Counted from the stretch's first letter, positions 39,748 to 49,371 are shown. The stretch is 64,000 nucleotides of DNA from Chitinophagales bacterium (GCA_019694975.1 JAIBAY010000005.1:62001-126000); one strand, 5' to 3'. The notes: a model not told the origin generated them from the letters alone. Made by a program: numbers and translations.

Positions 39748-41145
39748 CTATTCCTCTCCTTTCTCCAATAATTTTTCAAGCAACTGGCCAAGTAAAAGGT
39801 CATAACCATGCTGAAATTCACCCAGGTAAAATTTTATTTTAGGTGGCAGGTGCCGCGGATATAATTTACGGATAGATCTGATATCCTTCAGGAGATAGAA
39901 GAAATGCGCATATTTATATTTCTTCAGCGAGAGCTTCTGCAACTGTATATAGCGTATGTTGCGTTGCGAGAGCCGTGTAACAAAATCATAATCTTCTGTA
40001 AAAGCAAAGAACATGGTTTCCAGCATCCTGATCCTGATCTCATAGTGGAAATAGGTTTGTATGGAGTTTAACGACTTCGCTATGCTGATGTATTCAAACG
40101 CTTTTTCCAGCTGTCCGCTCTTCAGATACATTTGTCCGTATTGAATTGCGCCTACCACGCCAGTGCTTTCATGCCTGTTAACAATATAGACTTTGAACAG
40201 CGAGTCAAGCATGCGCTGCGCGACGGTAAAATCATTCAGAATCAATGCGAGCTCAATACAGCGGGCAAAGTGATGGAACTGGTTTTTCAGGTGCACCATG
40301 TGATGTGCAAAGACATGGCGATAGAGTTCATACGCCTTCTGATGCTCGCTCTTTTCAAAATACATCTCTGCAAAGTGGCATTCAGCTATGCTTTGTTCGA
40401 ACCGCGGCATTTTTTCAAACCCACCGTACAGCTCTGCAATTTTTCCAAGATACAGGGTACGTTTTTCCGCATTCATTTCCACCAGCCGGTAATAATTCAC
40501 CAGCACATGGTAAAGCACCACTTTCGGATCAATTGCTTCAACAGTACCAAATTCAAGTTCAAGGTCTTTCACCTCTTTCAGAATTCTGCCGGTGGCACGC
40601 GCATCCGGCACCTGTTGCGTAAGTTTGTTAAGCCGCGCGAATAAGATCTTTGCCCGCACTTCCAGCTCCCTTGCCGGTTTGTTTTCTGTTACCGTTAACA
40701 GATAAGACTGTGCATTCTCATCCACAAATTTTTCATCAAAATATCTTGCCGGCACATTGATGGAAAAATTAAACAGGGCACTGGCATACTTTTCCCGGGC
40801 TTCCGGTGTAAAATGCTGGAGTTCCGGTTTAGACGACAGATGCCTTATCTCGTGAAACAGATGGCGGAACATAAATTTCTTACTGAGGAAATTCAATTGT
40901 TCGAGCTCATCTTCACCGGCAAGCGTCCGGTATGCTTTTTTAAGCACAACAGTGCTTATTTTATCGTAGTGAGAAGAAGTAAGGCCAAGCTTTCTTAACA
41001 TTCCTGGCTTAGAAAATTCTTCAATAGCAGGTTGTTCAATGATGGTCTGTAATACAAGTTTTTCTTTGCCTGAAAGCGGCATTTGCTTCAGCATCCCAAG
41101 CTCCTCTTCATTTAAAAACCTTACAAACGAAACCAATAGCGACAT
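39748..41145 (-). CDS. Helical-repeat (TPR-like) protein, unknown function
   Basis: A 465-residue soluble protein with no signal peptide. It opens MSLLVSFVRFLNEEELGMLK, and the N-terminal ~90 residues look like a helical module (GKEKLVLQTIIEQPAIEEFS). TPR-like repeats fill about 200-370 (FAEMYFEKSEHQKAYELYRH, IQYGQMYLKSGQLEKAFEYI). Similar cytoplasmic proteins seem widespread in Chitinophagales but I know no function. The gene is monocistronic. Confidence 0.7.
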   Translation of the reverse strand: MSLLVSFVRFLNEEELGMLKQMPLSGKEKLVLQTIIEQPAIEEFSKPGMLRKLGLTSSHYDKISTVVLKKAYRTLAGEDELEQLNFLSKKFMFRHLFHEIRHLSSKPELQHFTPEAREKYASALFNFSINVPARYFDEKFVDENAQSYLLTVTENKPARELEVRAKILFARLNKLTQQVPDARATGRILKEVKDLELEFGTVEAIDPKVVLYHVLVNYYRLVEMNAEKRTLYLGKIAELYGGFEKMPRFEQSIAECHFAEMYFEKSEHQKAYELYRHVFAHHMVHLKNQFHHFARCIELALILNDFTVAQRMLDSLFKVYIVNRHESTGVVGAIQYGQMYLKSGQLEKAFEYISIAKSLNSIQTYFHYEIRIRMLETMFFAFTEDYDFVTRLSQRNIRYIQLQKLSLKKYKYAHFFYLLKDIRSIRKLYPRHLPPKIKFYLGEFQHGYDLLLGQLLEKLLEKGEE

Positions 41146-41705
41146 ATCATCCCATTTTCAGAATAACCCATCTTTTTTTAGCTGCTTCCAATGCTATATA
41201 ATAAGCTATGCAAGTCATTTGGTACAACAACATTTTTCTGAATATGTTTCATATGGCCTGCACAGTTCTTTCAAATTCCCTCTCGTAAGAATAATAAATT
41301 TGACAGTATTATTTTATGAAATTCTGAAAATACCGCGATAATTCATCGGTCGGTAAATTGCCTGGCAGCGTTAACATCTTTGAATACTCCAAAAATCAAC
41401 CATCATCGCAGTAAAGTAGTCCATCAACGCTTCGTAAAAGTCGTGGCCTTAGGCCGCAGAGTTCTCCTTTCTCATCAGAAACAGCCCTTTAGCCTAATGC
41501 ATTACAGTGATAATGATTGCCATAATGGTGAAATCTGCGATCAGTTTAAGCTACTTTTCAATGCCTTTCAGATGGACTTTGGAGAGAAAATCCATGCAAT
41601 GTGGCAAAGCAATAGTCAGGGAAGCCTATCCCTTCCAAATGGAAAAGGTGAAAATCAAAACGGAGCTGCGGATGGTGACTGATTTTTTGCGTAACCGATT
41701 AAGGG
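41146..41705. other. 560-bp region without a convincing gene
   Basis: Between the helical-repeat gene (start at 41145) and the end of the barrel gene (41706) I find only short frames with TTG or poorly placed starts and no protein-like composition. There is no clear hairpin terminator, tRNA or repeat. It may be a decayed gene or hold an RNA I cannot recognise. Confidence 0.4.
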
Positions 41706-42437
41706 TCAGTCTGCTTTGAAGTAGGCTGTTTGCGTGGATATGCTCTGCGTTTTGTCGCTGACCTTTTTCTTAAAGGTGACGGCACCAAATGCAACATAAA
41801 ACAGCGGACTTTTAGCTCCATACTCCGGCAACACTGTTCCGTCAATCAGTTTGATGCCTTTATAGTTGAGGAAATCGTAGATGTAGTATTTGAAACGGAG
41901 ATACTGCCCTTTTGGGAAATGCACTTCCGCCAGTAAAGATGGATTGAAAATATTGACACTGTTATCAAACCAGTTAAGGGTCTTGTTTTTAGAATCTCCT
42001 TCAAAGATTTTGCGCTTGTAAACGAACATCACTTCCGCTTCCGCGCCTGCTGAGAAATAAGTACCCTCCTTCATGTCGCCCAGTTTAAACAGCAAAGGCA
42101 AGCCCAGTGAATAGGACCGCTCCTTAATAGTTGCTGTTTTATAATACGATGTTCCGGCATCATCAAAATTATAGTCCACTTTGCTGATTAATCCAACATT
42201 ACGGAAGCCCAGCCCTGTATATATGCCAAAGGCACGGCTGAAATCAAAATGCAGCTGTTCCTGGAAATTAAGAACCGGCGACCAGCGAAGTACAGGATGT
42301 ATGTCCGCATCACCGGCATCCACCGTACCAATGGAAAATATTGATTCGCCGGCAGAAGCGAGATAATAGTTTTGCGCAGATACACGGAACGAAATAAATT
42401 GAACACAGCACAGGATGAGTAAAAAAAACCGGCTCAT
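41706..42437 (-). CDS. Small outer-membrane beta-barrel protein (PorT-like)
   Basis: A 243-residue secreted protein with a signal peptide ending FRVSAQ (about 22). It then forms amphipathic strands of an 8- to 10-stranded barrel (IYTGLGFRNVGLIS, YSLGLPLLFKLGDMKEGTYF, SAGAEAEVMFVYKRK, PLFYVAFGAVTF). It resembles the PorT/OMP_b-brl_2 type. It has a 20-residue polar tail. Function unknown; no linked genes. Confidence 0.65.
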   Translation of the reverse strand: MSRFFLLILCCVQFISFRVSAQNYYLASAGESIFSIGTVDAGDADIHPVLRWSPVLNFQEQLHFDFSRAFGIYTGLGFRNVGLISKVDYNFDDAGTSYYKTATIKERSYSLGLPLLFKLGDMKEGTYFSAGAEAEVMFVYKRKIFEGDSKNKTLNWFDNSVNIFNPSLLAEVHFPKGQYLRFKYYIYDFLNYKGIKLIDGTVLPEYGAKSPLFYVAFGAVTFKKKVSDKTQSISTQTAYFKAD

Positions 42438-42620
42438 AAAGATTTGATTTTCGTGAAAAATAGTTAAAGTAATTGATGAGAACAGCAGTAAGACGAAAAG
42501 CGGTCACTGAAGTTACAGACCTGATTTGTTTTTCGGTTGCCGTTTATGCTATTACAGCCATTAACCGTCAGGATGAAATGAGAAATAAAGATCATCCCTG
42601 CCAGGCACAAAGCAATAAGC

Positions 42621-44363
42621 CTACTTCAGTTCCTGCTTTTTCACATAAAACATATCAGTATTAACATCAAAATTTCCTGCGTCCAACCCTTTAATAGTAA
42701 CTGTCTGCCAGTCATTGGTGGCATTTAATCGAATAAAGGTCTTTGTCACTGTCCCGAAAACTGACTGGTAGCTGTCGGTAACCTCCACCGGCATGTTGAA
42801 ATCCGCAACATCCGTATGCCAGCGATACTCCAGCCGTGTATCCTTTCCCTTTTGCCGGGCACGGTATTCAAGCACTGGCGGAGAAGGATACCGAAGATAC
42901 TGATTGAAGAAAAAAGTATAGTCTTTTCCCACCGACTGGCAGATATAAGCAATCAATTGATCAGTGGTGATTGTCTGCATGCTGAAATGAAGCTGAATAC
43001 CTTTCAGCACACTGAAAAACAGGCTATCATTATTGAGTACACTACGAAATGTATGCAGCATCCAGCTTCCTTTGTTATACATGTCATTGTCATTCTCAGT
43101 ACCCTGGAAATTGACATTATAGGGTCCAATGATCGGATACTTGTCTGATATGCTCCATCGTTGTCCGACCAGGTATTTTATGGCAGCATCCTTTCCTTGT
43201 GTACATTCAACATAGAGCGGCTCGGAATATGCTGCAAAAGATTCATGAATCCACAACTCCGCCACATCACTGCAGGAGACATTATTGCCCCACCATTCAT
43301 GGGCGCTTTCATGCACGATGATGTAATCGAAGCCCTGTTTGTTATTCTGATAATTATTGCCGTAAGCTATGGCTCCCTGATGTTCCATACCCCAGTAATT
43401 CGTTTCTACCAACGCATAACCATCTCTGGGAAAAGGATATGGCCCGAAATAATATTCAAAACATGCCATCATCAGTTTAACCTGTTCAAAATGCTGGCTG
43501 GAAGATCGTTCATTGCCGGCCAGCACATAGTAATCCAGCGGCAACGTGTCATGATCGTGCATGTATTCATCGTGCCAGTGCGTATAGTTTGCCAGGTTGA
43601 ATGTGACATTGTAGTTGTTGATCGGGTAACTGACAAACCAGTTCCAGGTAACGGTACCATCCGTGTTTACTTTATTGTTACGCAAATTTCCGTTGGAAAC
43701 ACACATCAGCCCGGAAGGGACGGTAAATGACATGGACATACTATCAGGCTCATCACTCAGGTGGTCCTTGCATGGCCACCACAGGGAAGCGCCTGTTCCT
43801 TCGCAGGCAACGCCAACCCAATCAAGCCCTGACGCATCCTTCTTCCAAACGAAACCACCGTCCCATGGCGGAGATTTGGCAATCATAGGTGAGCCGGAAT
43901 AGAAACAGGTAATAGCGCCGTTATCCCCCCTTTTTTGCTGTTGAGGAAATCTTACGATCACCGCATCAGCATCTCTGCGGTACTTCAATTCCAAATTATT
44001 ATAAAGGATCTTTTCAATTTTCATTTTAGCGAATAAATCAATCTGCATCGAGTCAAAATCATTTGCAACCCTGTAGCTGATGGTATTACTACCTGTGATA
44101 TAATGTCTTTTCACATCCACCTTCAGCTGCAAATCGTAAAACATTACATCATAGCACGCACGCGTGGGCGACAACATACCGCGTAATGTATCCGCATGCG
44201 TGAACTTTGTTGTTTGCATTGTTTGAGCCATGCTCCGCGAAAAGCTCATGAGTTGCAACAGCATAGCGGCTGGCAATAGCATTCTGATAATAAGTCTGCT
44301 CCCTGACAGGCAGTCGGCACGGCCGGGAAAAACCGTCTTATCTCTTATGAAAACCTTATTCAT
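42621..44363 (-). CDS. M1-family zinc metallopeptidase
   Basis: A secreted M1 (aminopeptidase N-like) protein of about 580 residues, starting at ATG 44363 or at 44381. The signal region ends near RSMAQT. The zinc site is HESAHEWW (near residue 350), with the third ligand Glu in ELWIHESFAAYSE. The exopeptidase motif reads GMEHQ instead of the classic GAMEN; I recall this variant from other bacterial M1 proteins. The helical C-terminal domain IV is absent, as expected for this length. It removes N-terminal residues from peptides in the periplasm. Confidence 0.92.
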   Translation of the reverse strand: MNKVFIRDKTVFPGRADCLSGSRLIIRMLLPAAMLLQLMSFSRSMAQTMQTTKFTHADTLRGMLSPTRACYDVMFYDLQLKVDVKRHYITGSNTISYRVANDFDSMQIDLFAKMKIEKILYNNLELKYRRDADAVIVRFPQQQKRGDNGAITCFYSGSPMIAKSPPWDGGFVWKKDASGLDWVGVACEGTGASLWWPCKDHLSDEPDSMSMSFTVPSGLMCVSNGNLRNNKVNTDGTVTWNWFVSYPINNYNVTFNLANYTHWHDEYMHDHDTLPLDYYVLAGNERSSSQHFEQVKLMMACFEYYFGPYPFPRDGYALVETNYWGMEHQGAIAYGNNYQNNKQGFDYIIVHESAHEWWGNNVSCSDVAELWIHESFAAYSEPLYVECTQGKDAAIKYLVGQRWSISDKYPIIGPYNVNFQGTENDNDMYNKGSWMLHTFRSVLNNDSLFFSVLKGIQLHFSMQTITTDQLIAYICQSVGKDYTFFFNQYLRYPSPPVLEYRARQKGKDTRLEYRWHTDVADFNMPVEVTDSYQSVFGTVTKTFIRLNATNDWQTVTIKGLDAGNFDVNTDMFYVKKQELK

Positions 44364-44562
44364 TCTTAATTGTCTACTCATAGTACCTGTGTAACATTTC
44401 CTTCTACCCGTTAAAATACCGGCGTCCTTTTCCCGTCAATATTAAAGACATTTGCCGGCAAAACAATTGAATTGCTTGACGGTTGTTATGCGAGACAATA
44501 AAAGTAGCCGTCATCTGTTGCATTTTTACCTTACGCTAAAACCCTTCCTGACTTAAATTAAC

Positions 44563-45804
44563 ATGAGCCGGTATCTCCCCTTGCTGATAGCAGCACTTAT
44601 CTTGTTTGTCATTGACCTTTATGCTTACCAGGCTATCCGGCATACAGCGCTCAGTTTATCACCGGTTATGAAACGGGTAGTGGCCATCACCTATTGGATG
44701 ATTTCTGCTGTAACTATTGGCAGTATTTTTCTCTTCGCCTTTTACAGTCCGTTCGAATTTCCACAGGCCGTGCGGGTTATTTGGTTTGGAGCAATGATCA
44801 TAGCTTACCTGCCGAAAATAATAATGCTGCCGTTTCTCCTGATGGATGACTCCGGCAGACTGGTACGATGGATCGCCGCCGCTTTCGCGCCAAAATCGTT
44901 GCCTGCCGGCGGAAAAGTCATCAGCCGTTCCGATTTTCTGATGCAGGCAGGCGTCTTAGTTTCGGGATTGTTTATGAGCGGATTGATCTATGGTGTGTTA
45001 CGCGGAGGCTATAATTATACCACAAGACGGGTTTTGGTTAAACTGCCGCACCTGCCGGAGCCGTTCAACGGGTTACGTATTGTTCAGATTTCCGATATAC
45101 ACAGCGGAAGTTTCACAGTTACAGAACCATTAAGGCAAGCAGTTGCATTGATCAATGCTCAAAAGCCCGACCTGGTCTTCTTCACCGGTGATCTGGTGAA
45201 CAATCAAACCAATGAAGTGCTGCCATACATTGGCATCTTTAAAAATATCAGTGCTAAAATCGGCGTCTATTCCATCTTAGGCAACCATGACTATGGAGAT
45301 TATTACACATGGCCGGATGAAGCAGCAAAAAAGGCTAATCTTCAGCAACTCGCCGATGTTCACAGGGCATTAGGATGGAAGTTATTGCGGAATGAGCATG
45401 TGCTGCTGGGTGAAGAAAATAATCAGTTGGCCATTATTGGGATGGAGAACTGGGGCACAAGGTTCCAGAAATATGGTGATATGTCGAAATCTTATGCAGG
45501 TGCTGAAAAAGCCAGTGTAAAATTGCTGCTCAGCCACGATCCTTCTCACTGGGATGCAGAAGTAAGGCAACGATATAAAGCGGTGGATATCACCTTTAGC
45601 GGCCATACCCATGGTGCGCAAATGGGGATTGAGATTCCGGGGTTCCGCTGGAGCCCTTCACAATACCTTTATAAGCAATGGGCCGGCTTGTATCAGGAAG
45701 GAAATCAATATCTCTATGTGAACAGGGGATTAGGATTCCTCGCTTATCCCGGAAGGCTTGGCATTGCTCCTGAAATTACGGTGATGGAGTTGGTAAAGGG
45801 ATAA
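44563..45804 (+). CDS. Membrane-anchored metallophosphoesterase
   Basis: A 413-residue protein with about four N-terminal TM segments (near 4-22, 40-62, 72-95, 125-145). A calcineurin-like phosphoesterase domain follows. Metal ligands are in ISDIHSG (about 176), FTGDLVNN (about 208), LGNHDYGDY (about 241), LLSHDPSHW and FSGHTHGAQMG (about 346). It is in the YkuE/YaeI-like group, whose members may act on phosphatidic acid or UDP-diacylglucosamine type lipids; the substrate here is not evident. Divergent from the M1 peptidase. Confidence 0.9.
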   Translation: MSRYLPLLIAALILFVIDLYAYQAIRHTALSLSPVMKRVVAITYWMISAVTIGSIFLFAFYSPFEFPQAVRVIWFGAMIIAYLPKIIMLPFLLMDDSGRLVRWIAAAFAPKSLPAGGKVISRSDFLMQAGVLVSGLFMSGLIYGVLRGGYNYTTRRVLVKLPHLPEPFNGLRIVQISDIHSGSFTVTEPLRQAVALINAQKPDLVFFTGDLVNNQTNEVLPYIGIFKNISAKIGVYSILGNHDYGDYYTWPDEAAKKANLQQLADVHRALGWKLLRNEHVLLGEENNQLAIIGMENWGTRFQKYGDMSKSYAGAEKASVKLLLSHDPSHWDAEVRQRYKAVDITFSGHTHGAQMGIEIPGFRWSPSQYLYKQWAGLYQEGNQYLYVNRGLGFLAYPGRLGIAPEITVMELVKG

Positions 45805-45866
45805 ATAAACGATGATGTTGGTTCCTTGCTGACAGGCAACAGGCTCAAGGATTTAATCAGGTTACC

Positions 45867-45980
45867 TTAACAGCTTTCCAGTAAATCCACACCAAGAAAT
45901 ATCACAGCAAGCCAGATAAGTCCTTTGACTAAAAAAAATATAAAAGCACCAATACCAATTTTTTTGAACCAGGAACGCAT
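45867..45980 (-). CDS. 37-residue membrane miniprotein
   Basis: ATG 45980 to TAA 45867 encodes 37 residues. A basic start MRSWFKKIG is followed by one hydrophobic helix (AFIFFLVKGLIWLAVIFLG) and a short acidic tail ending DLLESC. A perfect -7 element (TATATTTG) lies 23 bases upstream. The charge pattern gives a plausible single-pass inner-membrane protein. I recall short proteins of similar pattern in other Bacteroidota, but no function is known to me. Confidence 0.55.
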   Translation of the reverse strand: MRSWFKKIGIGAFIFFLVKGLIWLAVIFLGVDLLESC

Positions 45981-46002
45981 ATGCAGCTTGCATTTAAGCA
46001 TG

Positions 46003-46010
46003 CAAATATA
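46003..46010 (-). promoter_or_regulatory. Candidate -7 element of the 37-residue miniprotein
   Basis: Minus-strand TATATTTG matches TAnnTTTG; transcription would start near 45996, 16 bases before the ATG. A TTG lies about 22 bases further upstream. The element sits just downstream of the terminator of the ECF operon, where a new promoter is expected. Confidence 0.4.
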
Positions 46011-46053
46011 ATGTGTTATTCAGGTCGATTTTCAATCGCAGGTTTATCAGTAT

Positions 46054-46088
46054 AAAAACGGCTGTTTTGCCTTAAAGCAGAACAGCCG
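46054..46088 (-). terminator. Rho-independent terminator of the ECF sigma operon
   Basis: On the minus strand, arms CGGCTGTTCTGC and GCAAAACAGCCG pair over 12 bases (one G-U pair) around a 6-base loop. A run of five T follows, mapped to 46054-46058. It lies about 100 bases after the stop of the 346-residue barrel gene and would end that operon's transcript. Confidence 0.8.
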
Positions 46089-46188
46089 CTTTCCTGAAAA
46101 TGGCGTTTTCTGTTTGGCCTTAACTTTCAAACGGCAATACCTGAAAAAGTGGTATTCCTGATGCCGTAATGTCTTTCAAAGCACATTA

Positions 46189-47229
46189 TTAAAATTCCAA
46201 AGCCAACCCCGCGGAAGCAGGATATAACACGGGGCCTGTGCCGCTTTCAAATAACTCCGACAAGCTATAGTTTACAAATAAGCTGGCCCAGCCATAGCCG
46301 ATTCTGCCTGTGATACCATAACGGAACCGGTTCAGGTTAAAATCGTCATGCTGCTTGATCTTGTCGTTGCTCGTAGATTTTGTTTTGGTATGCGACCCGA
46401 TAAGGTATTCGCCAAATCCGCCGGCTGCAATATGAAAGGAGTGATTCAGGTTTGACCTGTTGGATTCATAGCGCAACATAACCGGAATGCCGATGTAGGT
46501 GCAGGCAAGCTTATTCTTTTTCAGCGATACTTCACTGGACTGGAATGCCACTGAATCAATTCTTGGTATCATGAATTCTTCACTGTTATACTTATACGAA
46601 TTGAATTCGAAGAAAGCGCCATAGGAAAGCCAGAGGTGATGATCAATGAGATTAAGCCGTTGATTAAACAAATGCAGGTTTACCACCCACGACTTCCCGG
46701 GGTTGGGAACTAGTGGATCGTATGGTGCCGGAAAATTTGAACTGAGACCGGAAGCGAAGTAATTGTTCAGGCCGAGATCAAAAAGCAAAAACTTTGTTTG
46801 TATATCCTTCAACTCTTTCTCTTCATCCGGGCAACAATCATCATCACGATAGAACTTTACATGATCATTGTCATCTCCTTCGTCTACAGATATTCTCCAT
46901 TTACCTACCCTCACCTCCGTGCTGTCATCACCGGCATAGATTTCCATGGTGCTGTTCTCATCACCAAACAGCTCCGGTGGCGGCGGTGGCTCAGGCACAG
47001 CGAAATTCCAGTTCATGGAGTCGGGCATGCCGGGTTCACCTTCCTTCATTTGCATTTGCATCTGCGCCAATGAGTCGCGAAGCTGATCCATTTCACTGTT
47101 GAGCTGCAGCCTGAAATCTTCCATCTGCTTTTTAAACTGTTCCTGCTGCTCCGGTGTCCACGAATTTTGCTGCGCGAAAGCCATCAGCGGAGCTATCAGC
47201 ATCATCAACTGCCATACAATTTTTTTCAT
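46189..47229 (-). CDS. Outer-membrane barrel protein with N-terminal coiled coil, in the ECF operon
   Basis: A 346-residue protein with a signal peptide (ending LMAFAQ). A Gln/Met-rich coiled coil spans about 24-62, then a Pro-rich segment (PEPPPPPELFG). An acidic region follows with DDDCCPDEE near 132. The C-terminal ~200 residues are beta-strands of a PorT-like barrel ending ASAGLALEF. It is the last gene of the sigma/anti-sigma operon and may be its structural output. The 131-base gap to the previous gene holds no other gene. Confidence 0.7.
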   Translation of the reverse strand: MKKIVWQLMMLIAPLMAFAQQNSWTPEQQEQFKKQMEDFRLQLNSEMDQLRDSLAQMQMQMKEGEPGMPDSMNWNFAVPEPPPPPELFGDENSTMEIYAGDDSTEVRVGKWRISVDEGDDNDHVKFYRDDDCCPDEEKELKDIQTKFLLFDLGLNNYFASGLSSNFPAPYDPLVPNPGKSWVVNLHLFNQRLNLIDHHLWLSYGAFFEFNSYKYNSEEFMIPRIDSVAFQSSEVSLKKNKLACTYIGIPVMLRYESNRSNLNHSFHIAAGGFGEYLIGSHTKTKSTSNDKIKQHDDFNLNRFRYGITGRIGYGWASLFVNYSLSELFESGTGPVLYPASAGLALEF

Positions 47230-47360
47230 GTCTTAAAAGGTATTTTAATTAAATGCGGGTCAACTAATATTAAATTATCAGCAATGAATTTTCCATCTCT
47301 ATTGTTCGATCAATGCGTCAAAAATCCGTTCATCAGTTTCATAACATAGCCGGCAAACCT

Positions 47361-47810
47361 TTACTTATGGTAAGGGCAATCCTCCATCGCTGGTGGCATT
47401 GGTGGTGCTTCCGGTTCAGGGGCATCAGGGGCAGGCGGCGCTTCAAACCGGAAATGCAAATCCTGCAACCCGCTCTTGAGTTTGAACCAGGCCTGTTGCA
47501 TTTCAGGAACCGGTGGAATTTCCGCAAGTGGTGGCAAAGGGGGCATCTTGTTCAACTCATGCTCAAAGCCGCTCCATCCATCCTGCACAGCATCTTTAAT
47601 ATCCCTGCCAGCCGCTGACTGACTAAGCTGCCTGCTCAATTCGCTGATAGAATCCTGCAGCATGCTCATCCGGTGCAACAGTTCTTCCTGCATTACCGCT
47701 ACCTGCTGTTTCAGCCTTTCATCATTTGGCGGCACAGGCACCGTTGCCTGCTGCGCATACATCCAATGCGGAAGAGCAATGATCAACAATCCTAAAAAGA
47801 GCTTTTTCAT
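47361..47810 (-). CDS. Small secreted Pro-rich protein in the ECF operon
   Basis: A 149-residue protein with a signal peptide (ending HWMYAQ). A short coiled coil lies at about 30-65 (LKQQVAVMQEELLHRMSML). The rest is Pro- and acid-rich (PPLPPLAEIPPVPE, EAPPAPDAPEPEAPP). Its layout (signal, coiled coil, Pro-rich) resembles the N-terminal part of the 346-residue protein encoded next, so the two may be related or bind each other. It starts 6 bases after the stop of the anti-sigma gene. Confidence 0.65.
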   Translation of the reverse strand: MKKLFLGLLIIALPHWMYAQQATVPVPPNDERLKQQVAVMQEELLHRMSMLQDSISELSRQLSQSAAGRDIKDAVQDGWSGFEHELNKMPPLPPLAEIPPVPEMQQAWFKLKSGLQDLHFRFEAPPAPDAPEPEAPPMPPAMEDCPYHK

Positions 47811-47816
47811 AACAGG

Positions 47817-48884
47817 TCAGTTTTTAACGGATGATTGCTTTTTATTCAAAAACTTATGATAGAAGGAAAACTTCTTTGTCTGAATAGATAAAGTCAACGC
47901 CTCTTTTCGCCTTGTTTCCGTGGCCGGTTCCTCCACCTTCAACAATTCTCCACGGCCGCTTAACTTCAATATTTCAGTACCTACAACCGATGCAATGGAA
48001 AGCCAGCCACCAAGGTTATTGCTGCCAGTTTCCTGCCGCTGAGCGATATTTTCCTCTGTATATACAGGAACCAGGTAAGGTGCTTTTGTGCCCCTGCGAT
48101 ACACCGTTAGCTTATCCGGATCATCAACTGTTAACGGCTCCATGACAGATGCAAATACAGCAGGTGCAACATCATTGCTGTTCAGATTACCCGGCACATT
48201 TGACTTTATCTTATGCTTAGGTTTCACCGCCAAATCTTTTTGCGCAGCAGTGGTCTCACCGTCCATTGTGGAATGAACTTCATTGCTAACTGCCTGGCGG
48301 TTATTATCGGCAACATCAGTTACCGTGTCAGATATTACCGGCTGAGTGGACTCTGTAGCGGCAATTGGCATATCATGGTCAGTTGACCACCAGGGAACGC
48401 CTTTAACAAAAAGCAGCAATAGCAACCCGGCTGCTACCGCACCTGATAAAAGATAGCGTGCATACAAAGGAATTATGCTGCCGGGTTCTTTTTTCTTCAG
48501 CGACTGCTTATCAGGAAAAACAACGGACCTGTCAGCCACCAGTAAGGTTGATTTATAGGCATCCAGGTGCTTCGTATACTCCGGGTATTCCTGCAGAAAG
48601 GCATTCACCTCGGAAATTTCTGCCTGGGAAAGGTCGTTCTCAACCCATCGTGCGAAATAACCATCATAGTTATCAGTGTGCACCGAACGTTTAAGGGATG
48701 ACCGTGCCGGGAATATTTGTTGCTCATCCGGCACTAATATGGCCGAACGATAAGCATCAAGCTCATTTTTTAACTCGGGATGCAGTTGCAGAAATAACTG
48801 CATCTCCTCCGCTTCTTCTCCCGTAAGCTCATTATCGAGGAAGCGGACAAAATACATTTCGTAATTCTGCAAATTGATCTTCAT
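47817..48884 (-). CDS. Single-pass membrane protein, probable anti-sigma factor
   Basis: A 355-residue protein with ATG 48884 one base after the sigma stop (48896 would overlap it). The cytoplasmic N-terminus holds two copies of a ~60-residue module (first YFVRFLDNELTGEEAEEMQ, second YFARWVENDLSQAEISEVNA). Each continues with FLQ.(H/Y)PE, LDAY(R/K)S and L(K/R)R/K. One TM follows at about 147-168, then a periplasmic region of about 185 residues. Position and topology fit an anti-sigma factor, though no FecR or ZAS (HxxxCxxC) domain is present. Confidence 0.7.
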   Translation of the reverse strand: MKINLQNYEMYFVRFLDNELTGEEAEEMQLFLQLHPELKNELDAYRSAILVPDEQQIFPARSSLKRSVHTDNYDGYFARWVENDLSQAEISEVNAFLQEYPEYTKHLDAYKSTLLVADRSVVFPDKQSLKKKEPGSIIPLYARYLLSGAVAAGLLLLLFVKGVPWWSTDHDMPIAATESTQPVISDTVTDVADNNRQAVSNEVHSTMDGETTAAQKDLAVKPKHKIKSNVPGNLNSNDVAPAVFASVMEPLTVDDPDKLTVYRRGTKAPYLVPVYTEENIAQRQETGSNNLGGWLSIASVVGTEILKLSGRGELLKVEEPATETRRKEALTLSIQTKKFSFYHKFLNKKQSSVKN

Positions 48885-48885
48885 A

Positions 48886-49371
48886 TCAGATCGCATTTTC
48901 CGGTGTAACTAAAAAGTTTTTCAAAGCGGTGCGTGCACGAAATATGTACACCTTCACCTGTGATTCATTCAATCCTGTTATCTCGCCAATCTCTTCATAA
49001 CTGTATCCTTCATAATCGCGCAGCAGGATGACATTTTTCTGCATTTCCGGCAGTTTCGATAATCCGAGTTCCAGTGCGTCCTTTGCTCCCGTAAACTGAC
49101 TGCTTCTGCCCTGCACCTGCTCATGTTCTTCGGTCAGGTCCGCCTCATTCTTCCTTTTCCTGAACTGGTCAATCATATTGTGGTAAGCGACTGTAAACAA
49201 ATAGGATCGACTTTTCATAAAATCAACGTTCTCATGATTTTTCCACAGAATTTCAAATGCATTTTGCACAACATCCTGTGCGTCATCGCTGTTGCGTGTA
49301 TTTTTCAAGATGAAACGATACACACGATCAGCAAACTGATCCACACATTTATTGTATTCCTGCGGTGTCAT
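48886..49371 (-). CDS. ECF-family RNA polymerase sigma factor
   Basis: A 161-residue sigma-70 factor of the ECF group. Region 2 contains DDAQDVVQNAFEILWKN and SYLFTVAYHNMIDQFRKRK. Region 4 contains LPEMQKNVILLRDYEGYSYE and GLNESQVKVYIFRARTALK. It is the first gene of a four-gene operon with the membrane protein that probably restrains it. A TAACTTTT close to the -7 consensus lies upstream; autoregulation is possible but not shown. Confidence 0.95.
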   Translation of the reverse strand: MTPQEYNKCVDQFADRVYRFILKNTRNSDDAQDVVQNAFEILWKNHENVDFMKSRSYLFTVAYHNMIDQFRKRKNEADLTEEHEQVQGRSSQFTGAKDALELGLSKLPEMQKNVILLRDYEGYSYEEIGEITGLNESQVKVYIFRARTALKNFLVTPENAI

